Shown: positions 15,989 through 24,436 of the stretch, piece after piece
How positions within the stretch are numbered: position 1 is the stretch's first letter
Layout: the number at the start of each line of letters is the position of its first letter
Source: a virus
Reading direction: 5' to 3' (one strand)
DNA length: 48,442 bases
IMG/VR virus record: IMGVR_UViG_3300001979_000002
Span: 1-48,442 of that record
The notes under the pieces: model-generated
The model's input: only the letters and a program-made list of their open reading frames with translations
Told to the model about the DNA's origin: nothing
Databases searched by the model: none
Position numbers and translations under genes: made by a program

Positions 15989-17473
15989 TCAGCGATTGAC
16001 GTTGACGAGGACATCCACGCTGTGGATGGCCCCGGCGAGCTTGACAGCGGTTTGGATGGGAACGGCCTTGCGCGCCTCACGATCAGGTTGGCTTTGGGTC
16101 GCCACTGGCGGCGCATAGACGTAGTAGCCGGAGCTCAACATCTGGCCTTGCTTAAGCTGACCGAAGCCGGCCGAGTTCCAGATGCCAGGAGCCGCTAGGC
16201 CATTGTTGACCGCGCGGGAGCAAGTGCCCTCGATCGTGGTAACCAGAATATGCGTGCCGTCATCGGTCTGCGGAATCTTTGTCGGGCTCTGGTAGAGCTG
16301 GTTATAGCAATCGGTCTGGATGGCATTCTGAAGCCAGTCCGTGCCGTGAACCTCGTCAAAGAAGTAGCCGTTCGCCATGACACCTTGCTCGATGATCGCA
16401 GTGTCATTGTTGTAGTTGACGAAGACGTTGCAATTTTTCGCCTCGAGGGCGTTGGCCTGGCTCTCCTTGATCGTCTCGGCAGTGATCCCCGGCTCTTGCT
16501 TGAACTTCAAGGTGATCGTCGTGTTGTTCGCCTCGAAATTGACCGTGAAGGCGCGGCCATACATCGAAGCGACGGCATAAGGGCTCGACGACGAATATTG
16601 GGTGAAGGTCCGCTTGTACTTGGCGGCCTTGAGAAGGCTTGCCAGATCGTTCGTGACTGTCGAATCCAGCACCGACGGGTTTGTGATCGTAATGCCATAG
16701 ATATGGCTCTGCGACGCCCCTTCGATGAAGGAAGCGACAGCGAGATGATCGGAATTGCCCGGAGGCGTGGCCGTGGCGACCATAAGGCCGTACCAGTCGT
16801 TCGAGATATCTGCGAGCTCCTGAACGGCAGCGAGCAGCGTCTCCGCCGCGACGCCGGCGACAGGGGGCGATGCAATGCCCGTCACGAGATTGAGCATGGC
16901 CGAGATATCGGTACCGCTGCCGGTCGCCGACGCGTAACCGATGGTCGAGCTCGTGCCTGTCGTTCCGCTCTCAATGACAAATCGCTGCGAAACCGCATCC
17001 CAGACACAAGACGCACCTGCGAGAGCCGTCTGGATGATCGATGCCACGCCATTGAGGTTTGTCACGGAAGAGAAGTTCAACGCCGAGAGCGTCTTGGTCA
17101 CGCCATCGACATCGATCTTCATCGAGCCGTTCGTAATGGCGTCGAAGTTCGAAATATCCTGTTGGGCTGCTGAGAGCACCCCACCATTTAGGCGCCCCGC
17201 TGTGGCGGTCTGCGCCCAGCGGCCGACATAGACTAAGGACGGCTGCGGTGACTGCGAGAAAAAGGCGTCCATAGCCAAGTATTCAGGCGACGCCGTACCA
17301 AAATCTTCAGCGCCACCATCAAGGTCAGAATAGGACCGCAGACGCTCATTGGTATCGATGACGTCGGACGATCCGAGGATGAGGAGTGCACCGAAATTGC
17401 GAACGGGAGCCGCTGTCGGAGCAAGGTTGATCGTGACGTTGACGACACGATTGACGTTAAGACCAGAAGCCAT
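15989..17473 (-). CDS. Contractile tail sheath protein, DUF3383 family
   Basis: 494 residues. Starts [28 protein letters not shown], then [39 protein letters not shown], which is characteristic of DUF3383 sheaths. C-terminal hallmarks include [25 protein letters not shown] and [21 protein letters not shown]. It forms the contractile outer tail and shows that this is a myovirus-type particle. Confidence 0.92.
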   Translation of the reverse strand: MASGLNVNRVVNVTINLAPTAAPVRNFGALLILGSSDVIDTNERLRSYSDLDGGAEDFGTASPEYLAMDAFFSQSPQPSLVYVGRWAQTATAGRLNGGVLSAAQQDISNFDAITNGSMKIDVDGVTKTLSALNFSSVTNLNGVASIIQTALAGASCVWDAVSQRFVIESGTTGTSSTIGYASATGSGTDISAMLNLVTGIASPPVAGVAAETLLAAVQELADISNDWYGLMVATATPPGNSDHLAVASFIEGASQSHIYGITITNPSVLDSTVTNDLASLLKAAKYKRTFTQYSSSSPYAVASMYGRAFTVNFEANNTTITLKFKQEPGITAETIKESQANALEAKNCNVFVNYNNDTAIIEQGVMANGYFFDEVHGTDWLQNAIQTDCYNQLYQSPTKIPQTDDGTHILVTTIEGTCSRAVNNGLAAPGIWNSAGFGQLKQGQMLSSGYYVYAPPVATQSQPDREARKAVPIQTAVKLAGAIHSVDVLVNVNR

Positions 17474-17485
17474 AGATCAGCTCTC

Positions 17486-18064
17486 CTAGGCTGGCGTTTC
17501 CCAAGGTTGGGTAAAGGTTTCGGTGACGATCGTTCCGCTTGCCGAAAGCAAGTTCAGCACGGCGTACGTGCGGGTGATCTGGGTTCGAAGAGTGATGGCC
17601 AGGTCGTACTTCCTGATCCACTGCTCATTGATGAGCGCCGGGGCGGCGATGATTTCAGACGCCTCGACGAAAGCGATGTCCTGCAGATAAAGCGCCTCGC
17701 GGTTCTGCGGGATCTGCAGGCCGTCGCGAAGTATCCCAGCATATGCCTGCCCGTTCGGCCCGTAGAAGCTCGCCAGAACCTCAAAGGTGACATGGCGCTG
17801 CATTTCGTCGTGACCGTCGCCGTCGGGATGGTGTCCGACCCATGCATAGGTGTCGCCGACCAGCCGAGTAACGCCTACGGCGCACCAATCGGTGCCGGCC
17901 GGCGGCTGTGCGATCGGCGTAGGTATCCAGCGTGGCCGCACGAAATCGCTGTTGAGACCCGTGATGCCGACGACTGCCTCTTGGATCTGATTGTCAAGCG
18001 CGTCGCCCGCGGCCGGCGGCGGTGAGGTCGGCGCAAGATAGCCGCCCGTCGATGAATCCGTCAT
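17486..18064 (-). CDS. Neck/tail terminator protein (LIC_12616-like)
   Basis: 192 residues from the ATG at 18064, which overlaps the upstream stop as ATGA; a longer in-frame start is disfavoured. Pattern NQIQEAVVGITGLNSDFVRPRWIPTPIAQPP, HVTFEVLASFYGPNGQAYAGILRDGLQIPQNREAL and LITLRTQI-like end fit the neck terminator family next to DUF3383 sheaths. It caps the tail at the neck. Confidence 0.75.
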   Translation of the reverse strand: MTDSSTGGYLAPTSPPPAAGDALDNQIQEAVVGITGLNSDFVRPRWIPTPIAQPPAGTDWCAVGVTRLVGDTYAWVGHHPDGDGHDEMQRHVTFEVLASFYGPNGQAYAGILRDGLQIPQNREALYLQDIAFVEASEIIAAPALINEQWIRKYDLAITLRTQITRTYAVLNLLSASGTIVTETFTQPWETPA

Positions 18065-18444
18065 GGTGCAGCCTCGACGAAGTTCTTGAGCGTGCCGACG
18101 GCCATGATGAAGCCGGCGCCGAACGTCGACCAATCATTGACGCCGGTGATTTGGTAATCTCGCCCCTGCCACGTGATGATGTCGGCTTGGGTGGTCTCGC
18201 TGACCGACGTGAGCCGGAAAGTCGTGTGGATCAGGATGGCGCCCTGGATGTTTGCCATCTCGGGAAAGTACTTGAGGATGTCACCCTGCCCGGCCGTGAC
18301 AACAGCCGTAACATTCGGAAAGGTCTGCGTTGTGACGATCGGCCGGCCATGATCAAAGCCTGTTTGGCTCGATCGCGTGACGGTGATCGTGTCGGCGAAA
18401 TCCGGATCGCTCAGGATTTCTGTCACATCGAGAAGCGGCATCAC
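18061..18444 (-). CDS. Head-tail connector/head closure protein
   Basis: 127 residues, beta-rich: SDPDFADTITVTRSSQTGFDHGRP, FPNVTAVVTAGQGDILKYFPEMANIQGAILIHTTFRLTSVS, DIITWQGRDYQITGVNDWSTFG. Position between the gp10-like and terminator genes, and a sequence like small stopper proteins, indicate a neck component. The start MM overlaps the HNH gene stop. Confidence 0.7.
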   Translation of the reverse strand: MMPLLDVTEILSDPDFADTITVTRSSQTGFDHGRPIVTTQTFPNVTAVVTAGQGDILKYFPEMANIQGAILIHTTFRLTSVSETTQADIITWQGRDYQITGVNDWSTFGAGFIMAVGTLKNFVEAAP

Positions 18445-19007
18445 TTGCCTTTCGCGCGGATGAGATGATCATGAGCGCGCATTGCTTTCGCAATAGCTTC
18501 ATGCTCTTCAGCAGTCCCGTCATTTTTGATAAGGTTGGCCCGATATCCAACGATCCAGACGTTCCCGGGAACATATCCCAGTGTAGAATCAATGCGATCG
18601 AGCGAGGGGGAGAGCGGCGTTCTCCTCACATCTGATGGCGGGAAAGGATGTCCAAGCAATGGGCATCGCTCTCCCATCGGGGGAATATCCTCCATCTCGA
18701 TGGCGAATTCTATTCCTCTGGATTTTGCTCTGCTTCTTGCTTCAAGGAACAATGCCCTCACTAAGTTTCGTGACCGCCAAGCACGCCGCCGTTCGTTAAA
18801 TCTATCGCGATTGTTTTCTCGCCAACGTTTGTTGGTCTCCTTCGCCTTTTCCTGATTATTCTCGCGATATTTGCGGGAACTAGCGGCTTGTGCGCGTTTC
18901 ATTCCCTCTGGATCACGCGCTCTGCGCCTTGCTTCATATGCACGTTGGCGAATAAGACGTTTCTCCCGCTGCTCAGGAGTTTCAACCGCAGGCCGTTTGG
19001 GCATCAT
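18441..19007 (-). CDS. HNH-type endonuclease, probable free-standing homing endonuclease
   Basis: 188 residues. The N-terminal ~85 residues are a very basic repeat-like helical region (RDRFNERRRAWRSRN). The C-terminal half holds CPLLGHPF, then SLDRIDSTLGYVPGNVWIVGYRANLIKND, the signature of a widespread phage HNH family. It lies between two neck genes, overlaps both by ATGA-type junctions, and is AT-richer (two 60-base lines counted give 45 and 47% GC). The two junctions resemble each other. These features fit a selfish insertion. It could also help packaging, as some phage HNH enzymes do. Confidence 0.75.
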   Translation of the reverse strand: MMPKRPAVETPEQREKRLIRQRAYEARRRARDPEGMKRAQAASSRKYRENNQEKAKETNKRWRENNRDRFNERRRAWRSRNLVRALFLEARSRAKSRGIEFAIEMEDIPPMGERCPLLGHPFPPSDVRRTPLSPSLDRIDSTLGYVPGNVWIVGYRANLIKNDGTAEEHEAIAKAMRAHDHLIRAKGK

Positions 19008-19010
19008 TTA
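18994..19010 (-). repeat. HNH gene upstream junction (partner near 18434-18450)
   Basis: The minus strand reads AAAGGTAAATGATGCC at the 5' junction and AAAGGCAAGTGATGCC at the 3' junction, 14 of 16 bases equal. Each encodes KGK-stop overlapping ATG ATG CC. This near-duplicate flanks the HNH gene and probably marks its insertion. Confidence 0.45.
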
Positions 19011-19513
19011 CCTTTTGGTCTGATTACGTACGTGATGCTGTTCCTGTAAGCGCCCGTATCGATGAGCGGTTTCTCGCCGGTTCGGCCACGGCGCTTGCGA
19101 TCAGCCAACGTCTTCGGCGCGAGTGGAACGAATGGCCCCTCGGTGATCTTGTTGCGGACCGCGTTTTGTCCGACAAGGCCAGCCTTGTTCAGCGCGATAT
19201 CGGCCGCCTGCTTATCGCCAGAGAGCGCTTTCATGGCGCCGGCTTGTAGAACATCGCCGAGCTTGTCCTTGGCCTCTTCGACGCCGGGAACAAGATGTGG
19301 CCTGGCCGGGATGTTCTTCTCGGGAAGGCCGAACTCCATGACATAGCCAATCTCGGCATTCGAAATCGGCTCTTGCTCTTCACCTTGTTCCGGCTGTCGA
19401 CCGGCATTCTCATCCGGAACGCCGATCAGGACCTCTTGCTTGGTGAGCGCGCGGATCTGCTTCAGGATGGCGTCGACGTCATCCTTGGTCATAGTCACAC
19501 CGGACTTTGCCAT
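19004..19513 (-). CDS. Neck protein, HK97 gp10-like
   Basis: 169 residues. VLIGVPDENAGRQ, ISNAEIGYVMEFGLPEKNIPARPHLVPGVEEAKDKL, GPFVPLAPKTLADRKRRGRTGEKPLIDTGAYRNSITYVI is the classic pattern of gp10/virion-morphogenesis neck proteins (IPARPHL and LIDTGAYRNSI are conserved). It joins head and tail. It overlaps the DUF4054 gene by one base. Confidence 0.85.
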   Translation of the reverse strand: MAKSGVTMTKDDVDAILKQIRALTKQEVLIGVPDENAGRQPEQGEEQEPISNAEIGYVMEFGLPEKNIPARPHLVPGVEEAKDKLGDVLQAGAMKALSGDKQAADIALNKAGLVGQNAVRNKITEGPFVPLAPKTLADRKRRGRTGEKPLIDTGAYRNSITYVIRPKGK

Positions 19514-19899
19514 CAGAGTTGCAGGCCGCCTGCGCCCATCATGGAGACGAGATCGAGATAGCGGGTCCCGTAATCGGTCAGATTGTAATTGCCGCCGTCC
19601 TTGACCGAAGCCACCGCCGTGTCATAGCCGACCGAAACGTCCGCGACCGCTTTGGAGGAAGTCACGCCGGTCGACAGACCGGGAACCCCACCTTTCGAAC
19701 TCGCGATCTGGGCACGCTTCCACAGCACAAGGTTATGAGCCGTGAGCAGTTCGATGCCCAGATCCGCCAAGCCTACCCAGCGATCGACATTGATCAGCTG
19801 AGTTGCGACCGTGAGCCAGAAATTCACATTGGCGTCCGGATAGGCTGTTGTCTCGGCGAACTCCGGGAAATCCTGGCGGAACTGAGCGACATCGACCAC
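19513..19899 (-). CDS. Head-tail adaptor, DUF4054 family
   Basis: 128 residues. FRQDFPEFAETTAYPDANVNFWLTVATQLI and IELLTAHNLVLWKR are the DUF4054 hallmarks. Proteins of this family sit under the portal as an adaptor ring in this class of phage. It is adjacent to the STY1053-like gene (stop at 19900). Confidence 0.85.
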   Translation of the reverse strand: MVDVAQFRQDFPEFAETTAYPDANVNFWLTVATQLINVDRWVGLADLGIELLTAHNLVLWKRAQIASSKGGVPGLSTGVTSSKAVADVSVGYDTAVASVKDGGNYNLTDYGTRYLDLVSMMGAGGLQL

Positions 19900-20448
19900 T
19901 TATTCGGCCTTCTGCTCGGCGGTCTTTTCACCGTCGTTGGTACCGGCCTCGCCCTGCGACTGCTGGGGAGCCTGTTCTTCGCCGGCGGCCTGCTGCTGAT
20001 CTCCGCCTTCGCCAGCGGTCTGCGATCCTTCACCGGCCGGCGCACCGGATGCGAGCGGGATCGGCGGAAGATCGGTAACGGCATTAGCCGGCTGAGGATC
20101 CTTCCTTGTGAGGTTGTCCTGCGCCTGCTGGGCGACGGCAGCAATGGTCTCGTTAGTCTTTTGCAGGAGCGCGGCTGCCCTCGCCTCGGCGTCGGCCCGA
20201 GCCTGTGCATCGGCTTCGGCCTGCTGCTCGGCGGCGACAGTGTCTTCCTCGCTCTTCAGCGCGCGATTTCGCTGCGCATACTCAAATGAGCCTTCTTTCG
20301 GCTCAAACGACGCGCCGACGAGATGCGCTTTGACAAACCAGTGGTCGGCGATTTCCTTGTCGACGCTCTGCTCGCCTACATCGAAGTCCTTGGTTGTGCC
20401 GTCTGGCATATTCAGTCGAAACGGCTTTGCCACGTTGATCTTGGGCAT
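19900..20448 (-). CDS. STY1053-family phage protein with long acidic tail
   Basis: 182 residues from the ATG at 20448 (GAGGA upstream). Residues 1-50 (KINVAKPFRLNMPDGTTKDFDVGEQSVDKEIADHWFVKAHL) match the STY1053 group found after the capsid gene. Residues 60-110 are a charged Ala/Glu coiled coil. The last 60 are a Gln/Gly/Glu/Ala low-complexity tail. Precise role unknown; probably a head-associated or assembly protein. Confidence 0.7.
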   Translation of the reverse strand: MPKINVAKPFRLNMPDGTTKDFDVGEQSVDKEIADHWFVKAHLVGASFEPKEGSFEYAQRNRALKSEEDTVAAEQQAEADAQARADAEARAAALLQKTNETIAAVAQQAQDNLTRKDPQPANAVTDLPPIPLASGAPAGEGSQTAGEGGDQQQAAGEEQAPQQSQGEAGTNDGEKTAEQKAE

Positions 20449-20514
20449 GGTGACATCCTCATTCAAAAGGGGAGCCGGCCCCCGAAGAGACCGGCCGCAC
20501 ATGTTCCTCAGATC

Positions 20515-21555
20515 TTAGAGGCCGTCGGCGTAACCGACGGTTTCCGGGTACCGGGCCTCGACCTGGCCGAGGCGGCCGTAGTAGGTCGTGATCTGGTACA
20601 GCGACCGGTATTCGACCGGCGTGCGCTGCAGCGGAACCATCGGGAACTGGACGTACTTCTTGTCCTTGGTGTAGGCCATCATGCGATCCACACCGGCAGC
20701 ACCACGGCCGGTCAGCCACTTCAGCGGCTGGATGTTCAGCGGCTTGCCGTTGACCGAGTTCGAGAGGCTGTTCTGCTTCAGGAACTCAAGGATCGAGATG
20801 TTGCCGGCGGAGCTGACCGTCTGTGAGACGATGTAGCCGAACTGGACCGGAGGCAGACGCAGATCGGTCGGGGCCTGTGCCCAGCCGGAAGCGGCCCATA
20901 CCGCGTTCAGGAGGCTATTGACGTCTCGCAGGATCTGCGCCGGCGTCTTGTTGATCCAGAGCGGCGAGCTGCCGGTGCCATCGCTGAGAACGTTGCTCGG
21001 GGTGACGGCTGCGAGGTTCAGCAGGCCGTAGCAGTTCGGTAGGACGGAATCACCGATGTAGACCTGCTCGTCGACGTCCATATTGCGCTTGAGCACCATG
21101 GCATCATACTTCTGGGTATCGATCGGACGGCCGATCTGCTGAGCGCTGGCGAGCTCGGGGAGCGTCCAGGAGATTTCAGCGCCCCAGAGGTTCAGGGGTT
21201 GCGGGGTCTTACCGATGTCGAGCGCCAGCGAAGCGATGGCATTCGCATCCTTGCCGATCCAGTTCTTGCCGCCGGGATTCAGACCGCCGGCGCCAGCAAA
21301 GGTGGAATTGGTGAAGGACGCAGTTTCGTCAGCGATCGAGACGTCTTCGCGAAGATCGATGTCGCGAGACCATGTGACACTGACGAGCGGCTCGTTGATG
21401 GTCTGGTCGAGACGTTCGAGCTCGCCAATCAGGAACGCGCCAGTGCTGTCGATCGTCTGACGGTCATAGGTTGCGAGTGCGTCGCGGGTCCGGGCACGGA
21501 TGATGTGAGGGGTCATCAGTGCGGCGCTGCCCACGAGGAGGAGTTGCTTGGTCAT
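20515..21555 (-). CDS. Major capsid protein, DUF2184 family
   Basis: 346 residues from the ATG at 21555 (GGAG 6 bases upstream). WSRDIDLREDVSIADETASFTNSTFA, EISWTLPELASAQQIGRPIDTQKYDAMVLKRNMDVDEQVYIGD and FPMVPLQRTPVEYRSLYQITTYYGRLGQVEARYPET are typical of DUF2184 capsids (HK97-like fold). Neighbours are the cement and protease/scaffold genes. No large N-terminal delta domain is seen, consistent with a separate scaffold. Confidence 0.9.
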   Translation of the reverse strand: MTKQLLLVGSAALMTPHIIRARTRDALATYDRQTIDSTGAFLIGELERLDQTINEPLVSVTWSRDIDLREDVSIADETASFTNSTFAGAGGLNPGGKNWIGKDANAIASLALDIGKTPQPLNLWGAEISWTLPELASAQQIGRPIDTQKYDAMVLKRNMDVDEQVYIGDSVLPNCYGLLNLAAVTPSNVLSDGTGSSPLWINKTPAQILRDVNSLLNAVWAASGWAQAPTDLRLPPVQFGYIVSQTVSSAGNISILEFLKQNSLSNSVNGKPLNIQPLKWLTGRGAAGVDRMMAYTKDKKYVQFPMVPLQRTPVEYRSLYQITTYYGRLGQVEARYPETVGYADGL

Positions 21556-21615
21556 TGAAAGCTCCATAGAGAAGACGGCAGCGCCGTCACTGCTGGGATG
21601 TTTGATGGGAAGCCG

Positions 21616-22116
21616 TTAGATGTTGTAAGCGACTTCGACGATGCCGTTGGCGTCTGCCGGGCCCATGAAGACGAGGCCGGCCGGAGCGACGGTGTTGGTG
21701 CTATCGGCCGCACCTTCGATGCCACCGATCGGCTTGCCAGAGGCGGCGGCCGCAACTCGGATGTAGGCTTGGCCGCCCTTGGCTACCGTTGCGCCGCCAT
21801 TGAGCTGAATAGCCATGTAGCCACGCTTCAGGAAGTCGCCGAGGCCACCGGCCTGCGGAGGAACGCCGGAGCCGAGACCGCCAGAGGAGACCGGCGAACT
21901 GATCGGGAACGGGCGGACAACCAGCGCAGCGAGTGCGGTAGCGGCTTCACCGCCCGAGAACGGCTGATACTTGCCGCTGACCAGCTTGGCCGGAAGGCCA
22001 TAGGCCGAGAACGGCGCCGATGCGTCGAAAAGACCAGGCTCGACGGTTGCCTGAGCATGGTCACGGGAGATATCGCCGGGGATGCCCGCCGGCATACGGT
22101 ATTGGAATGCAGTCAT
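21616..22116 (-). CDS. Capsid cement/decoration protein (Gp24-like)
   Basis: 166 residues from the ATG at 22116 (GGAG upstream). AFQYRMPAGIPGDISRDHAQATVEPGLFD at the start and YIRVAAAASGKPIGGIEGAADS are features of structural cement proteins encoded between protease/scaffold and capsid. It probably trims and stabilises the mature shell. Start further upstream is possible in frame but would read into the protease gene. Confidence 0.8.
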   Translation of the reverse strand: MTAFQYRMPAGIPGDISRDHAQATVEPGLFDASAPFSAYGLPAKLVSGKYQPFSGGEAATALAALVVRPFPISSPVSSGGLGSGVPPQAGGLGDFLKRGYMAIQLNGGATVAKGGQAYIRVAAAASGKPIGGIEGAADSTNTVAPAGLVFMGPADANGIVEVAYNI

Positions 22117-22129
22117 GTCGGAGGGCTCC

Positions 22130-22906
22130 TTACTTGCGGTTCTGAGACCAGAATTCCGCGTTGCGCTTGTTGATGTCAGCGATAGTCGGAGTCTCGCTCT
22201 GACGCGCGCTGGCATCTCGTGTCTGGTTGCCGCTGTTGTTGCCGATCTTCGCCAGCTCAGAAGCGCCGTTGAAAATCAGCTTCACGGCGTCGCAGCTCAT
22301 CGCCGTGAAATCGGGGGCATCCGTCGTCAGGAACGGAGCGAAATGCTTCTTCTTCGCATCGTCCTTGAAGGCGACGCCCATGGCCTTGCGGCGAAGAGCA
22401 CAGAGGCTGTCTGCGGTCTTCTTCTTTTCGGCCTTCGCATCGAAGGTCGGAAGCTTGACGCCGGGAGCGAGGATCTCGGCGCGGGCGACGGTATCGGTGA
22501 ATTCACCATGAAGGCCGGCGGAATCACCGGTCCGGACCTTTTCCTTGTTCTCTTTGTCGTCGCCTTCATCGGCGTCCGCATCTTCATCGCCGGTGGGATC
22601 GCCTGCCTCAAGCTTGGCGACACGGGCACCGAGATCGGCGATAGCGCCGGTGATCTCGGTTTTCATCGCCTCGATCGCAGCCATGCAGGCGGCCATCGGA
22701 TCGTCGCCGCCCTCACCGCCTTCGCCGTCGTCTCCGGTCGGCTTTTCTTCGGTACCGGCACCCTTGACCTCGATCACGAGGCGTTGCGGGGTATCGGAAC
22801 CCTCGTCCATCGCCTTCTGGGCGTTTTCGAGTTCTTCTTCGAGTGCCGCCTCATCCTTCGCTTTGAAGGCGGTGCGGATGCGATCCCATGTGGTTCGCTT
22901 TGCCAT
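22130..22906 (-). CDS. Nested scaffold protein from an internal start
   Basis: 258 residues, in frame with the C-terminal half of the protease gene. The ATG at 22906 is preceded by AAGGAG with 6 bases between, a nearly perfect ribosome site. The product starts MAKRTTWDRIRTAFKAKDE, is helical and acidic with a Gly/Asp/Glu-rich middle and a coiled-coil segment (MKTEITGAIADLGARVAKLEAG). This copies the lambda C/Nu3 arrangement, in which the scaffold is read separately from within the protease gene. Confidence 0.65.
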   Translation of the reverse strand: MAKRTTWDRIRTAFKAKDEAALEEELENAQKAMDEGSDTPQRLVIEVKGAGTEEKPTGDDGEGGEGGDDPMAACMAAIEAMKTEITGAIADLGARVAKLEAGDPTGDEDADADEGDDKENKEKVRTGDSAGLHGEFTDTVARAEILAPGVKLPTFDAKAEKKKTADSLCALRRKAMGVAFKDDAKKKHFAPFLTTDAPDFTAMSCDAVKLIFNGASELAKIGNNSGNQTRDASARQSETPTIADINKRNAEFWSQNRK

Positions 22907-23623
22907 AGTTGTCTCCTTGGAAGGATCGGGTTTGCTATCACGCACTGCGCATCGAAGGCCGCAGCGACCTTTGTCCACGAGAGCCACATGGTTCCCGAGA
23001 ATGTTGAACTGTCGGGCTAGACCGGGCTCGACTGCCTCGTAGTCGGCGTCATAGCCGCAGGAGAGCTCGCGCTTTCCGTTTCGGATGGCCTCAATGCCGG
23101 ATTGCTCCTGGATCAAGAGATCGGCCATGAGGGTATCGGCGAACTCGCCTTCCCCGCGGCGGACGTTGAACACGACGCCGATGGCGAGAGATCGCCAGTT
23201 TTCTGGGGTGACCCACTCGTCCGGATGCTCGATCGTCACCGGTTTGCCGAGAAACGACGCCATCGAGACCGGGTCGAAAACCTGATCCTCTTCCCGCATG
23301 ACGCGGATCACGCCATCCCGGCCGGCTTTTAGCGGCTCCTGGCCCTGGGTGGCTTCGATCTCGCCCGGCACGTAGACCAGCTCGCCGGTGCGCGCGATTG
23401 GCACGTCTTCACAGACGAGATAGCCTTCGGGCGTTTCCCGCTGCTTCGGGCCGAGCTCCGTCGGTGCATAGAAGCTGATGCGAGTGCTTTCCTCGTCGTC
23501 GCGCGTCTCACCTGCCTCTCGATAGGCGATAGCCGCCGCCTGATCTGGCTTGTGTCTGGAGCGCACGAGCTCCGCTATGTTGGCAGAAATCGTCGCCTGC
23601 GATGAACCGGCTTGTAACGGCAT
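22130..23623 (-). CDS. Prohead protease (DUF2213) fused to scaffold
   Basis: 497 residues from the third of three clustered ATGs (GAGG 6 bases upstream; others at 23635 and 23629). Residues 10-40 carry the ISANIAELVRSRHKPDQAAAIAYREA segment. The protease part reaches about 235, with VTIEHPDEW (H133) and ELSCGYDADYE (S188) as likely active-site residues. The C-terminal half is the scaffold. It should cut scaffold, and possibly itself, during head maturation. Confidence 0.85.
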   Translation of the reverse strand: MPLQAGSSQATISANIAELVRSRHKPDQAAAIAYREAGETRDDEESTRISFYAPTELGPKQRETPEGYLVCEDVPIARTGELVYVPGEIEATQGQEPLKAGRDGVIRVMREEDQVFDPVSMASFLGKPVTIEHPDEWVTPENWRSLAIGVVFNVRRGEGEFADTLMADLLIQEQSGIEAIRNGKRELSCGYDADYEAVEPGLARQFNILGNHVALVDKGRCGLRCAVRDSKPDPSKETTMAKRTTWDRIRTAFKAKDEAALEEELENAQKAMDEGSDTPQRLVIEVKGAGTEEKPTGDDGEGGEGGDDPMAACMAAIEAMKTEITGAIADLGARVAKLEAGDPTGDEDADADEGDDKENKEKVRTGDSAGLHGEFTDTVARAEILAPGVKLPTFDAKAEKKKTADSLCALRRKAMGVAFKDDAKKKHFAPFLTTDAPDFTAMSCDAVKLIFNGASELAKIGNNSGNQTRDASARQSETPTIADINKRNAEFWSQNRK

Positions 23624-23636
23624 CGACATCCTCATG

Positions 23637-23655
23637 TTGCGCAGAACTGCGCTAT
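23637..23655. promoter_or_regulatory. Operator copy 1, dyad GCGCA-N4-TGCGC
   Basis: TTGCGCAGAACTGCGCTAT. Inverted repeat GCGCA/TGCGC with 4-base centre. It begins 31 bp before an almost identical copy and lies directly next to the protease start and upstream of the XRE gene on the other strand. Confidence 0.6.
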
Positions 23656-23667
23656 TTCCTTGAGTTT

Positions 23668-23686
23668 TTGCGCACCTTTGCGCTAT
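23668..23686. promoter_or_regulatory. Operator copy 2, dyad GCGCA-N4-TGCGC
   Basis: TTGCGCACCTTTGCGCTAT. Same arms, flanks and centre length as copy 1; only four centre bases differ. A weak rightward promoter can be read across it (TTGAGT, 17 bases, CTATGG), so binding would block transcription of the XRE cassette. Confidence 0.6.
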
Positions 23687-23695
23687 GGTGCGACG

Positions 23696-23878
23696 ATGAC
23701 AGCCGCATCATTGACTGCGTTACGAAAGCGCCTGAAACTTTCGAAGACGGCTTTTGCCGAGAAAATCGGGATCGGACGCCGCACCTTGGGCCAATATGAA
23801 GCCGAAGAGCGCCCTATCCCCTTGACTGTTGCCCTCGCCTGCGCGGCAATTGCGTTCGGCCTGCCACCAATTGAGTGA
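23696..23878 (+). CDS. Small XRE-family helix-turn-helix regulator
   Basis: 60 residues from the ATG at 23696. LTALRKRLKLSKTAFAEKIGIGRRTLGQYEAEERPIPLTVALACAAIAFGL is a standard Cro/CI-type helix-turn-helix with almost nothing else. A start at 23660 is in frame but runs through the operators. It heads a rightward cassette that faces against the head operon. Two phased operators lie just upstream, so self-regulation is likely. Confidence 0.8.
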   Translation: MTAASLTALRKRLKLSKTAFAEKIGIGRRTLGQYEAEERPIPLTVALACAAIAFGLPPIE

Positions 23879-23882
23879 ACCG

Positions 23883-24197
23883 ATGACCAAAGAGCTGCAG
23901 CCCCTCGTGACCATTGACGTTTCGAAGATACGATTTGAACCGGATCAACAGACAACCGAAGAATCGTTCCGCGAAATGCGTCGTCACCTCGCCAGAATAT
24001 CGCAACTAGCCTTGGGCGATCCCTTATTGCGTGATCAGCTCGCCAAACTCGATGAACTTGATGGTCGCATCGCCCTCGGAGATATCAGTCTGATGGCTGA
24101 GCATAACGCTACGCTAATCGCCGTCTTTCGTCATATCGCGCCAACCGAAGAGTGGACGGCGGATTATCTCTCCATCCTTGAAAGGGAAGCCCAGTGA
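23883..24197 (+). CDS. Hypothetical protein of the antisense cassette (1)
   Basis: 104 residues. The N-terminus VTIDVSKIRFEP resembles that of the next gene (ITVDFSRIQVPH). The middle is a charged helical bundle (FREMRRHLARISQLALGDPLLRDQLAKLDELDGRI). Starts 4 bases after the XRE stop and ends overlapping the next gene as GTGA. No known motif. Confidence 0.65.
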   Translation: MTKELQPLVTIDVSKIRFEPDQQTTEESFREMRRHLARISQLALGDPLLRDQLAKLDELDGRIALGDISLMAEHNATLIAVFRHIAPTEEWTADYLSILEREAQ

Positions 24198-24436
24198 CCG
24201 AAGCTCATCGTGGCTTGATAACCGTGGACTTTTCGAGGATACAGGTCCCCCACGGCGTTCCTGCTCCTCAAAGTGACTCTTCCGTACCGTTGCCAGCTGC
24301 GACCATAGGCTTGCTGATTTCTGATAATCCAATGCCAGCAGACGCAATAAGCTTTGACGATGACGATTTCTCTGTTTCGCCCGAAGAGATCAGAGAAGCA
24401 GAGAAATTCTTTTCCAATCAGGATGAGACCCCATGA
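24194..24436 (+). CDS. Hypothetical protein of the antisense cassette (2)
   Basis: 80 residues from a GTG that overlaps the previous stop (GTGA). N-terminal ITVDFSRIQ motif shared with the previous gene; C-terminus is acidic (FDDDDFSVSPEEIREAEKFF). The shared motif suggests a common partner or common binding mode. Function unknown. Confidence 0.6.
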   Translation: MTEAHRGLITVDFSRIQVPHGVPAPQSDSSVPLPAATIGLLISDNPMPADAISFDDDDFSVSPEEIREAEKFFSNQDETP

